Source: Streptomyces violascens (lineage in GTDB: Bacteria > Actinomycetota > Actinomycetes > Streptomycetales > Streptomycetaceae). From it: a DNA stretch of 64,000 nt. The notes below the pieces were generated by a model. It was not told where the DNA came from and did not search any database. It saw only the letters and a list, made by a program, of their open reading frames with translations. This document shows, in pieces, positions 50,912 to 58,875 of the stretch. The DNA lies in NCBI RefSeq assembly GCF_014649955.1, contig NZ_BMUA01000006.1, forward strand, positions 124,001 to 188,000, written 5' to 3'. The position numbers and the translations under genes are program-made. The first letter of the stretch is position 1; every line of letters starts with the position of its first letter.

Positions 50912-52629
50912 GCGTCCGCCCCTTCCGCTGCGGCGTCGAGGCGCTGCTGCAACAGGATCGCGATCGGGCCGCCCGCCCAACTGGGGCCGTTGGACGGCGA
51001 GTTGGACCGCACGCGAGCCGCGGTGGGGGCCGCCCAGCGGCCGGGCACATGGGCTTCGGCGGGGTGCGCGAAGGGCTGCGGGGCGACCGAGTCGTCGGCG
51101 TTCTCGCGGTGGACCGGGTTGTGCGACATGAGCTCCAGGTAAATGCCGCGAAATGCCGCGAGGTTCTGCTCCACGGTGAACAGTTCGAGCGCGCGGGCGC
51201 GGGCGGCGGCGCCCAGGCGCGAGCGCCGTTCGGGGTCGCGGAGCAGCGCCACGCAGGCATCGGCGAGGGCGCGCGGATTGCGCGGCGGCACCACCAGTCC
51301 CGTACCGCCGATGACTTCGACGACCGCGCCGGTGTCGGTCGAGACGGTGGCCCGGCCGCAGAACATGGCCTCGACGAGGCTGATGGGGAAGCCCTCGACG
51401 ACGCTGGACAGGACGACGACGCTTCCGGCGGCGTACGCGTCGGCGAGTTCGGGCGCCTCGGGGCCGCCGATCTCCTCGAACGAGACGGGGTTGTCGCCGA
51501 CCGCGTGGGCGTCGGCGGCTTCGTCGGGGAAGAGCTGGGCGGCGAGCGCCCGGCAGTGCGCGAGGTAGGTGACGGCCTCGGCGCCCTCGGCGGGCGCCGC
51601 GATCAGGCGCAGCCGCGCCTCGGGTTCGGCCTTGCGGACCTCGGCGAAGGCGTGGAGCAGCGCGATGAGGTCCTTGGCGGGCTCGATCCGCCCGACCCAC
51701 ACCAGGGTGTTGGGCTCGCCCTCGTACGCGCCCTCCCCCACCGCGTGGAACCGGTCGGCGGACATGCCGGGGTAGACGGTGCGCAGCTTGGCGCGGTCGG
51801 CTCCGCAGCGCTCCTGCCAGCGACGCGTGTGGGTGTTGCCGGGGGTGATGAGCTCGGCCCGCGCGTACACCTCGGCGGCGAGCCGGCGCTGGAAGGCAGC
51901 CTGCAACGCCCTTACCGGGACGGAGAGTTGGGCGTTGGCGAGGTATTGGGCGCGGAGCTGTACGCCGTACTCGGTGACCAGGAGCGGGACCCCGCAGAAG
52001 CGTTTGGCCAGCAGTCCGGGCAGGGCGGCGCGGCCGCCGGATGTGGCATGGCAGAGGTCGACCGCGCCGAGCGCGTCGTCGCCGTACCAGTCGAGGGAGA
52101 GCGGGCGCAGGGCGCGCTCCAGGAGAGTGGCGAAGGCGAGGTGGTCGGGCACCCGGGCGGCCTGCACGGCCCGGTTCGCGCCGGGGGCACGGCAGGCGGC
52201 TTCCAGAATGCGGACAGCCGTCTCGGAACGCAGCTCGCCGCCGAGCCCGCCGTGCTCACGCGCGAGGGAGGCGAGCCCGTAGAGCCCGTCCGAGAACGCG
52301 TCGCCGTCGGCCCGCTCGGTGCAGATGGAGCCGGCCAGCCGCCCGAAGTGCCCGGCGAACTCCCGGCGTTCGCGCCGCCCGTACCCGCGCTCGGCGCGTC
52401 TGCGCCCGGCGTGACAGGTTTCGGGCGCGGCCCAGGGAGAGGCGGTACGCACCTGACGCACGTGCGGAGGCAGCGCGAGCAGCCCCTGTTGTTCCTGCTC
52501 GGCACTCCGACTGAGCGCGAATATGTCGAACTCGTGCCGCGCGAGCCCGCGCACGAGCCGGTCGCACCACAGCCTGGACTCACCGGTCGTGTACGGATAA
52601 CCGCCATCCGTGAGCAGTCCGATCCGCAT
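50908..52629 (-). CDS. GT4 glycosyltransferase with DUF3492 (PelF-like)
   Basis: A 573-residue retaining glycosyltransferase. The N-terminal DUF3492 block MRIGLLTDGGYPYTTGESR and the organisation GVPLLVTEYGVQLR, VYPGMSADRF, WVGRIEPAKDL and EGFPISLVEAMFCGR (E-x7-E) match PelF, the cytosolic polymerase of the Pel polysaccharide. The last ~60 residues are Pro/Ala-rich and extra. ATG 52629 is chosen because the family begins there; the frame continues upstream without support. First gene of a four-gene operon. Its sugar donor cannot be read from sequence; PelF uses UDP-N-acetylgalactosamine. Confidence 0.85.
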   Translation of the reverse strand: MRIGLLTDGGYPYTTGESRLWCDRLVRGLARHEFDIFALSRSAEQEQQGLLALPPHVRQVRTASPWAAPETCHAGRRRAERGYGRRERREFAGHFGRLAGSICTERADGDAFSDGLYGLASLAREHGGLGGELRSETAVRILEAACRAPGANRAVQAARVPDHLAFATLLERALRPLSLDWYGDDALGAVDLCHATSGGRAALPGLLAKRFCGVPLLVTEYGVQLRAQYLANAQLSVPVRALQAAFQRRLAAEVYARAELITPGNTHTRRWQERCGADRAKLRTVYPGMSADRFHAVGEGAYEGEPNTLVWVGRIEPAKDLIALLHAFAEVRKAEPEARLRLIAAPAEGAEAVTYLAHCRALAAQLFPDEAADAHAVGDNPVSFEEIGGPEAPELADAYAAGSVVVLSSVVEGFPISLVEAMFCGRATVSTDTGAVVEVIGGTGLVVPPRNPRALADACVALLRDPERRSRLGAAARARALELFTVEQNLAAFRGIYLELMSHNPVHRENADDSVAPQPFAHPAEAHVPGRWAAPTAARVRSNSPSNGPSWAGGPIAILLQQRLDAAAEGADA

Positions 52630-52662
52630 GTGCGCACCCCCGATCTCCCTTGTGGGCGGCCA

Positions 52663-52675
52663 CCGTTGGCAACGG
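52663..52675. promoter_or_regulatory. Short palindrome upstream of PelF-like gene
   Basis: CCGTTG-G-CAACGG, a perfect 6+6 palindrome 34 bases before the glycosyltransferase start. Position suits an operator; the regulator is unknown. Confidence 0.3.
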
Positions 52676-52708
52676 CGACTCGCAGCGGGACGAACGTAAG
52701 CGGTTATG

Positions 52709-52746
52709 CCGGTGGCGCGACGGACGGTTGTCCATCGCGCCACCGG
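52709..52746 (-). terminator. Terminator of the peptide ABC operon
   Basis: Perfect 12-base stem (CCGGTGGCGCGA and its complement); the 14-base loop contains a second 4-bp stem (GGAC/GTCC). It lies 74 bases after the ATPase stop. Confidence 0.65.
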
Positions 52747-52820
52747 AAGGGGTGAATGCACGTAACTTTCCCGACCCGATGGCGTTCGGTCGCGCTACGG
52801 GTCGATTCGGTCACACACGG

Positions 52821-54773
52821 CTACGCCACGGCCACTTCCTCGGGGGCCGCCTCCCGGGATGCCTCGCGCAGCTCGCGCCGGGCCGCGCGACGGGTGGCGG
52901 CGAGCGCGGGATCCAGCGAGGGTACGGCGGCGAGCAGCTGCCGGGTGTACGGGTCCTTCGGCGCCCCGTACACGACGTCGACCTCGCCCTCCTCCACGAT
53001 CCGCCCCTGCCGCATGACGGCGACCCGGTCGCTGACCTGCCGCACCACGGCGAGGTCGTGCGCGACGAAGACGAGCGCGAGCCCGAGCTCGCGCTGCAAC
53101 TGGCCGAGCAGCGCGGTGACTTGAGCCTGGGTGGTGACGTCGAGCGCGGATACGGGCTCATCGCACACGATGAGTGTCGGCTCGGCGGCCAGCGCGCGGG
53201 CGATCCCTACGCGCTGGCGCTGGCCGCCGCTGAACTCGTGCGGGTAGCTGTCGTAGCGATCGGGGTCGAGACCCACCTTCTGGAGCAGCTCGCCGACCCG
53301 CTCCCGGATGCGGCTGTCGTCCCGCTCTCCTCTCGCCCTGAGGGGGTCGGCCACGGATTCGCCGATGGACCGGCGGGGGTTGAGGGAGGAAACGGGGTCC
53401 TGGAAGACCATCTGGACGTCGCCGGTGCCGGTGACGCGCCCGGCGCTGGGCCGGAGCAGCCCGACCAGCATGCGGCCGAGGGTGGTCTTCCCGCTCCCGC
53501 TCTCTCCGACGATGCCGAGGGTTTCCCCGCGGCGGACGGCGAGGCTGACACCGTCGACGGCGGTGAATGCGGTTCGGCCGCGGCCGAAGGTCTTGTGGAG
53601 GCCGGTCGCTTGGAGCACGACGCCGCCTTCTTCGGAGCCCTCCCCCACCCCGCCCCTCCCCGAGACCCTCCGGGGGTGGGATTCGGATGCGGCCTGGTGG
53701 CCGGCAACGGTGGGCAGCGACTGGGGTTCGGAGGGCTCCGGTTCGGCTGCGGACCGTGCGTGGCCGCTCGCGCAGTTCCCCGCGCCGCTGCCGGGGTCGG
53801 ACACCCCGGCATCCCCACACCGACCGGCACCGGCCGTCGCTTGCGAATCGCCCTCACCGGCACCTCCAGCCCGCCCGGCGTTTGAGGACGAGCGCCTTTC
53901 GGGCGCGAACGGGGTCTGGGGCGGATCCCCAGCAGCATCCACCGGGTCGCGGCCGGGCGCACTCCCCCGGAGGGTCTCGGGAAGGGGCGGGGTGGGGGAA
54001 AGCCTTGGCACAGCCGACAGCAGCGCCCGTGTGTACCGCTCCCGCGGAGCCCCCAGCACAACTCCCACCGGCCCCCGCTCCACCTCCCTCCCCGCCCGCA
54101 TCACCAGCACCTCGTCCACGCTCTCCGCCGCAACCCCCACGTCATGGGTGACCAGGACCAGGCCGAGACCCGTCTCGCGGCGCAGATCGTGCAGCAGGTC
54201 CAGGATCTGCGCCTGGACGGTCACGTCGAGCGCGGTCGTCGGCTCGTCCGCGATCAGCAGGCGCGGCTCGCACGCCAGCGCCATCGCGATCAGGGCCCGC
54301 TGCCGCATGCCCCCGCTGAACTCGTGGGGGCGGGAGCGGGACTTGCGGGCCGCGTCCGGGATGCCCACCCGGTCCAGGACCGAGACGGCGCGGGCCCGGG
54401 CGGCCCGCCGGGAGCCGCCCTTGTGCACCCGGTACACCTCCGCGATCTGGTCGCCGATCGTGTAGTACGGGTCGAGCGAGGACAGCGGGTCCTGGAAGAC
54501 CATCGCCGCCAACCCCCCGCGCAGGGAACGGAGTTCGGAGTCGGAGGCGGCCATCACATCCACCCCTGCTACCCGGATCGCACCCGTAACCCGCGCCCCC
54601 GTACCCCGGTGCAGGCCGAGCAGCGCGTACGCCGACGCGCTCTTGCCCGAGCCGGATTCGCCGACCACTCCCAGCGCCGCCCCGGGCCGGAGCGCGAAGG
54701 AGAGGCCGTCGACGGCCCGTACGTCGCCGAAGGAGATGCCGAGGTCGGACACCTCGACCAAAGGCTCGGTCAT
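52821..54773 (-). CDS. Fused two-domain peptide ABC transporter ATPase (OppD-OppF type)
   Basis: A 650-residue protein with two complete ABC domains. Domain 1 has Walker A GESGSGKSA, signature FSGGMRQRAL and Walker B LLIADEPT; domain 2 has GESGSGKTT, FSGGQRQRVG and LIVCDEPV. They correspond to OppD/DppD and OppF/DppF, normally separate proteins. The ~120-residue linker (about 258-378) is low-complexity (Pro/Ser/Gly/Arg) and is encoded by intergenic-type repeats, including a 36-base inverted repeat. The frame stays open through it. ATG 54773 overlaps the permease stop (ATGA). Powers peptide import with the two permeases and binding protein. Confidence 0.9.
   Translation of the reverse strand: MTEPLVEVSDLGISFGDVRAVDGLSFALRPGAALGVVGESGSGKSASAYALLGLHRGTGARVTGAIRVAGVDVMAASDSELRSLRGGLAAMVFQDPLSSLDPYYTIGDQIAEVYRVHKGGSRRAARARAVSVLDRVGIPDAARKSRSRPHEFSGGMRQRALIAMALACEPRLLIADEPTTALDVTVQAQILDLLHDLRRETGLGLVLVTHDVGVAAESVDEVLVMRAGREVERGPVGVVLGAPRERYTRALLSAVPRLSPTPPLPETLRGSAPGRDPVDAAGDPPQTPFAPERRSSSNAGRAGGAGEGDSQATAGAGRCGDAGVSDPGSGAGNCASGHARSAAEPEPSEPQSLPTVAGHQAASESHPRRVSGRGGVGEGSEEGGVVLQATGLHKTFGRGRTAFTAVDGVSLAVRRGETLGIVGESGSGKTTLGRMLVGLLRPSAGRVTGTGDVQMVFQDPVSSLNPRRSIGESVADPLRARGERDDSRIRERVGELLQKVGLDPDRYDSYPHEFSGGQRQRVGIARALAAEPTLIVCDEPVSALDVTTQAQVTALLGQLQRELGLALVFVAHDLAVVRQVSDRVAVMRQGRIVEEGEVDVVYGAPKDPYTRQLLAAVPSLDPALAATRRAARRELREASREAAPEEVAVA
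53641..53676. repeat. Repeat arm A inside ABC ATPase linker
   Basis: 36 bases beginning TCCCCCACCCCGCCCCTCCC and ending CGGGGG; matches arm B (53964-53999) in inverted orientation with 35 of 36 positions, and 29455-29476 over 21 of 22. Confidence 0.75.
53964..53999. repeat. Repeat arm B inside ABC ATPase linker
   Basis: Inverted partner of arm A. Between the arms lie other motifs typical of Streptomyces intergenic DNA: GCGCAGTTCCCCGCGCC near 53770 and GCGTTTGAGGACGAGCGCC near 53878. Confidence 0.75.
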
Positions 54774-55768
54774 GAGAGCACCACCCGTCGATCCGCCATC
54801 GCGTACAGGACGTCCGCGACCGCATTGGCAAGCACCACGAAGAATCCGGTGGTCAGGACCACGCCGACCACCACCGGCAGGTCGACCGTGCGCACCGACT
54901 GCACGAGCTGCTGCCCGATGCCCGGGATGCCGAAGAGCGTCTCGGTGAGCACCGCGCTGCCGAACATGGTCCCCGCGTCGAGCGCGCTGAGCGCGATGAC
55001 CGGGGCGACCGCGCCGCGCAGCGCATGGCGCCCGACGACGGCCCGCTCGGTCAGCCCGTACGCCCGGAACGTGCGCACATGGTCCTCGGCGAGCGTCTCC
55101 AGCATCGAACTCCTGGTCAGCCGCGCGTATTTGGCCGATTCGATCAGGGCGAGGGAGAACCAGGGCAGCAGCAGGCCCCAGAACCACTGTTGCGGGTTGT
55201 CCGTGAACGGCACGTACTGCGGGAACGGCAGCCACTGCAGCGTCGAGCACAGGATGATGATCAGCAGCAGGCCGATGACGAACACCGGCGTGGACGTGCC
55301 CGCCAGGGTCAGCCAGGTCAGCAGCCGTTCGGTCATTCCGCCGCGCTTCCACGCGGAAAGCACCCCGGTGCCGACGCCGATGAGCAGCCACAGCACGAAC
55401 GCGCCGACCACCAGCGAGCCGGTGACCGGGAGCTTGCCGAGGATGAGGTCGGTGACCTGCTCGTCGGTGCGGTAGGACTGGCCGAGGCAGGGCGTCGAGC
55501 AGTGCACCATCCCCGTACCGGACGAGAAGTCGCGGCCGGCGAAGATGCCCTGGACGAAGTGGCCGTACTGGAGGTACAGCGGGTCGCCGAGCCTCAGCTT
55601 GTCGTGGACCAGGGCGACTTGCTGCGGCGAGCAGCGTTCGCCGCAGACGATCTGGGCGACGTTGCCGGGAGCCACGTAGAACACGGCGTACACGATGACG
55701 GACAGGGCGAGGAGCACGAAGACGGCTCCGGCGATCCGCCTCAGCAGAAAGCCCGTGAAGCCGGTCAA
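54770..55768 (-). CDS. Peptide ABC transporter permease (DppB-like)
   Basis: A 332-residue permease with six membrane helices. The N-terminal LRRIAGAVFVLLALSVIVYAVF is the usual DppB start. The EAA-type loop that contacts the ATPase is HALRGAVAPVIALSALDAGTMFGSAVLTETLF. TTG 55768 overlaps the TGA of the upstream permease gene and has GGAGAAGG before it, so a TTG start is well supported. An insert of about 40 residues after helix 1 contains Cys pairs (CGERC, CSTPC) on the outer face. Confidence 0.9.
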   Translation of the reverse strand: MTGFTGFLLRRIAGAVFVLLALSVIVYAVFYVAPGNVAQIVCGERCSPQQVALVHDKLRLGDPLYLQYGHFVQGIFAGRDFSSGTGMVHCSTPCLGQSYRTDEQVTDLILGKLPVTGSLVVGAFVLWLLIGVGTGVLSAWKRGGMTERLLTWLTLAGTSTPVFVIGLLLIIILCSTLQWLPFPQYVPFTDNPQQWFWGLLLPWFSLALIESAKYARLTRSSMLETLAEDHVRTFRAYGLTERAVVGRHALRGAVAPVIALSALDAGTMFGSAVLTETLFGIPGIGQQLVQSVRTVDLPVVVGVVLTTGFFVVLANAVADVLYAMADRRVVLS

Positions 55769-56790
55769 CTTGCCTTCTCCTTGAGCGACTTACGAGGTGA
55801 CTGACGAAGTGGCTTACGCGACTTGAGCCCCTTGCGGGTGCCCACCCGGAGCCTCGATGCCGCTCTCGGGTCAAGCGCCGTCCGCACACCCTCGCCAATC
55901 ACCGTCAGCGAGAGGACGGTGATGAAGAGCAGGCCGGCCGGCAGGAGCAGATAGGTCGGGGCCGCCTGGTACCAGGTGTTGGCGTCGGTGAGCATCTGGC
56001 CCCAGGACGGGGTCGGCGGCTTGATGCCCACCCCGAGGAAGGACAGCGCCGCCTCGGCCACCACATTGGTGGGGACGAGCAGGACCGCGTACGTGATGAC
56101 GGGCGCGGCGAGTGCGGGAAGCAGCTCGCGGCGGGCGATCGCCCAGGTGCCCCAGCCGCTGAGCCGCGCCGCCGAGACGTGGTCGAGCGTCTTGAGCGAG
56201 AGGGCACCCGCCCGCACGATCTTCGACGTGCCGAACCAGCCGAGCCCGGCGATGATCAGCGTGATCAGGACCGGCCGCGGGATCGAGGCCGGGGCCACCG
56301 CGAGCAGACCGAGCGTGATGACGAGCATCGGCAGGGCGGCCGCGACGTCGGTGACACGGCTGACGATCTGGTCGGCCCAGCGGCCGCCGAGCGCGGCGAA
56401 CAGGCCGAGGGCGACACCGAGCGCGACCTGGATGAGGGTGGCGACGAAGGCGACGCCGAGCGAGACGCGGGCGCCGTAGACGATCCGGGCGAACAGGTCG
56501 CGGCCGGTCTGCGGCTCGACGCCGAGCCAGTGCTCCCCGCTGATCCCGCCGAACGGGCCGATGGGCACGCCGCCGCTGGCCGAGTCGACGAGCGTGGGGT
56601 GGAAGGCGTTGGGGTCCTGGCCTTCGAGCGCGGTGAGCAGCGGGGCCGCGAGTGCGACCAGGACGAGCAGGACGAAGACGGCCGCCGCGGCGGTGACCGC
56701 GCGCTGGGCGCGCAGCCGCCGCCAGAAGAGGCGACCGCCGGGGGCGGGCGCGACGACGCCCGCCCCGGTGGTCAACAGGGCTTCGGACAT
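55765..56790 (-). CDS. Peptide ABC transporter permease (DppC-like)
   Basis: A 341-residue permease. WRRLRAQRAVTAAAAVFVLLVLVALAAPLL is the first helix; HWLGVEPQTGRDLFARIVYGARVSL is the conserved OppC-type block; the ATPase-contact loop is ARRELLPALAAPVITYAVLLVPTNVVAEAALSFLG. The C-terminal tail is Lys/Arg/Ser-rich. ATG 56790 lies 2 bases after the binding-protein stop, so translation is coupled. Pairs with the DppB-like permease. Confidence 0.9.
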   Translation of the reverse strand: MSEALLTTGAGVVAPAPGGRLFWRRLRAQRAVTAAAAVFVLLVLVALAAPLLTALEGQDPNAFHPTLVDSASGGVPIGPFGGISGEHWLGVEPQTGRDLFARIVYGARVSLGVAFVATLIQVALGVALGLFAALGGRWADQIVSRVTDVAAALPMLVITLGLLAVAPASIPRPVLITLIIAGLGWFGTSKIVRAGALSLKTLDHVSAARLSGWGTWAIARRELLPALAAPVITYAVLLVPTNVVAEAALSFLGVGIKPPTPSWGQMLTDANTWYQAAPTYLLLPAGLLFITVLSLTVIGEGVRTALDPRAASRLRVGTRKGLKSRKPLRQSPRKSLKEKAS

Positions 56791-56792
56791 GG

Positions 56793-58523
56793 CTACTTGA
56801 CCGCTACCTGCGAGATGTCGAGCACGCCGGTCCAGTCGCTGATGACGACGTTCTTGACGTCCTTGCCGACCAGCCGCTTGTAGACGGGGTGGAACAGCGG
56901 CACGACCACGGCCTGCTCGCCTATCTTCTTGTCGAGCGCGCCCCAGCGCGGGGCGGCCGCGGTCAGGTCGGTCAGCTTGTTGATCTCGTCGATCTCGCTG
57001 TTGACGGAGGCGTCGTTCAGGAAGCCGGTGTTGAAGTTGGCCCCGTCCCGCACGATCTGGCGCCCGTCGAAGATCGGCGCGAGGAACGGGCCGCCGGAGG
57101 GCCAGTCGGCGCCCCAGCCGCGCAGGAAGAAGCCGGGCTCCTTCTTCGCGCTGGCCACGGTGTCGTTGTAGTCGTTGCCTTCGAGGCCCTGGAGCTTGAC
57201 GGTGATGCCCGCCTTCTTCAGCGCGTCCTGGAGGGCGGTGGCGACCTCGGGCCCCTTGGGGCCGCCCTTGGCGTTGGAGTGGGTGAGCGTGACGGTGAGC
57301 CCGTCGGCGTAGCCCGCCTCCTTCAGGAGCTCCTTGGCCTTGGCCGCGTTGCCGGACGCGCCCGCCGGGAAGAGGTCGTACGGGGTGTACCCGAAGGCCT
57401 TCTGGTGAGGCAGGAAGGTGGTGGCGGGCTCGGCGAGCGAGGAGCCGCCCACGGCGTTGACGGCCGAGGTGCGGTCGACGGCGTACGCGATGGCCTGGCG
57501 GACCTTGGGGTTGTCGAAGGGCTTCACGTTCGGGTTGAACGCGATGTAGTTGGTGTAGCCGAAGTGCCCGGTGCCGACCCGCGCGGCGAGCTGCTTGTCG
57601 CTGGTGACCTTGGCGAGTTCGGCCGGTCCCAGGTTGGTGTCGGTGGTGACGGCGGCGGCGTCCGGGCCCTGGGACGCGGAGAGCCGCTGGTTGATGACGG
57701 CCTGGTCGAGCCCGGAGCGTACGTCGATGGTGTCGGGGTAGGCCTTGCGCTCGGTGTCGGTCGCCTCGGACCAGTGGGGGTTGCGCTCCAGGACCAGGTG
57801 CTCGCCGTCGTTCTCGTTCTTGACGACCTTGTACGGGCCCGAGGAGACGGGGTGCTCCTCGTACTTGGTGCCGTTGTCCTTGGCCTTGGGGACCGGCGCG
57901 AACTGCGTCTGGGTGGCGAGGAAGGGGAACTCGCCCTCGGGCTTGTTCAGGTGGAACACGATGGTCTTGGCGTCGGGCGTCTCGATCGAGGCGAGCCCCT
58001 TGCCGCCGTCCTTGTAGGGGCCCTGGTACTGGGCGCCGCCGACCAGCCAGTCCCTCAAGTACGGTGCGCCGCCGGACAGTTCGGCGGCAAAGGAGCGCTC
58101 GATGCCGTACTTGATGTCGGCGGTGGTGATCGGGCTGCCGTCCTCGTAGGTGAGGCCGTCCTTGAGCGTGTACGTCCACACGGTGGCGTCGGCATTGGGC
58201 CTGCCCGTGTCGGTCGCGAGGTCGGGCACCACCTTCGTGCCTTCGGCGCCGTTCTCGCGATTGCGGGTGGTCAGGGTGCGGAAGACGAGCGAGGGGACGT
58301 TGCCGCCGCCGGAGGTGTAGAGCCGCGCGGGGTCGAAGTCGGTCTGCGCCTCGTTGTTGAGGACGCTGAGCGCGCCGCCCTTGTGGGGCGTGCCGGACGC
58401 GCCGGACCCGGCGCTCTTGGCGCCGCCGTCCTCGGGGCCGCAGGCGACGGCGCCCACGGCGAGAACCACGGCTATCGCTGCCGCTCTGGCGACATTCCCC
58501 GACGAAATGGACGTGTGACGCAT
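56793..58523 (-). CDS. Peptide ABC transporter substrate-binding lipoprotein
   Basis: A 576-residue family-5 extracellular solute-binding protein. A signal peptide ends in a lipobox-like VGAVAC (Cys about residue 27), followed by a Gly/Ser-rich tether. DFDPARLYTSGG, VVPDLATD, WTYTLKDGLTYEDGSPITTADIKYGIERS and the later VRQAIAYAVDR are standard DppA/OppA blocks. ATG 58523 is preceded by GAGAGG. First structural gene of the transporter operon; a short leader ORF lies 168 bases upstream. Peptide specificity unknown. Confidence 0.92.
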   Translation of the reverse strand: MRHTSISSGNVARAAAIAVVLAVGAVACGPEDGGAKSAGSGASGTPHKGGALSVLNNEAQTDFDPARLYTSGGGNVPSLVFRTLTTRNRENGAEGTKVVPDLATDTGRPNADATVWTYTLKDGLTYEDGSPITTADIKYGIERSFAAELSGGAPYLRDWLVGGAQYQGPYKDGGKGLASIETPDAKTIVFHLNKPEGEFPFLATQTQFAPVPKAKDNGTKYEEHPVSSGPYKVVKNENDGEHLVLERNPHWSEATDTERKAYPDTIDVRSGLDQAVINQRLSASQGPDAAAVTTDTNLGPAELAKVTSDKQLAARVGTGHFGYTNYIAFNPNVKPFDNPKVRQAIAYAVDRTSAVNAVGGSSLAEPATTFLPHQKAFGYTPYDLFPAGASGNAAKAKELLKEAGYADGLTVTLTHSNAKGGPKGPEVATALQDALKKAGITVKLQGLEGNDYNDTVASAKKEPGFFLRGWGADWPSGGPFLAPIFDGRQIVRDGANFNTGFLNDASVNSEIDEINKLTDLTAAAPRWGALDKKIGEQAVVVPLFHPVYKRLVGKDVKNVVISDWTGVLDISQVAVK

Positions 58524-58691
58524 CGGAAGTAGACCTCTCGGTAACTGCTGGGCAGGGCGGGAAATACGGGCGCCCACAGCACCGAAAGGAAAGGGGGTGG
58601 CCGCGCCCGCGTGCGGAAACCGTGCGAAAGCACGGGAATGCCCGGGCGCAAAAAAGGGAAAAGGGGGAAATCGAACGCGCTCGGGACGGCG

Positions 58692-58787
58692 TCAGCTACA
58701 GAGAATGTCGGCCACGCTGTGCCCGGTCACGCCGATGAGCGCCAGCTCGATGGCGGCGCGTTCGGGGGTGGCGTGACGGTGCGACAT
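58692..58787 (-). CDS. Predicted leaderless 31-codon leader peptide
   Basis: ATG 58787 encodes MSHRHATPERAAIELALIGV, then eleven more residues ending DILCS. About 85 percent of third positions are G or C. There is no ribosome-binding site, but the -10 element of a strong promoter ends 8 bases upstream, so the transcript would begin at or next to the ATG, as in leaderless genes. Streptomyces often has such short peptides, frequently ending in cysteine, before metabolic operons. The 168-base gap to the transporter gene contains stable hairpins, so attenuation is plausible. Confidence 0.5.
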   Translation of the reverse strand: MSHRHATPERAAIELALIGVTGHSVADILCS

Positions 58788-58794
58788 GCCGAGA

Positions 58795-58823
58795 AATATG
58801 AACGACCCGCTGTTCACTGTCAA
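58795..58823 (-). promoter_or_regulatory. Strong sigma-70-type promoter of peptide transporter operon
   Basis: On the minus strand TTGACA, a 17-base spacer and CATATT. This is the best principal-sigma match in the window, in a local AT-rich patch. Predicted start about 58788. Confidence 0.65.
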
Positions 58824-58875
58824 TCGAGAACGAGACGGCCGTCCCACATCGTGGACATGTCGCACCGTGGCGGGA

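Noticed and set aside
54774..55898. N-terminal extension of the ABC ATPase frame to 55898
   Set aside because: It would overlap the whole permease gene in another frame; the ATGA overlap at 54773 gives a natural start.
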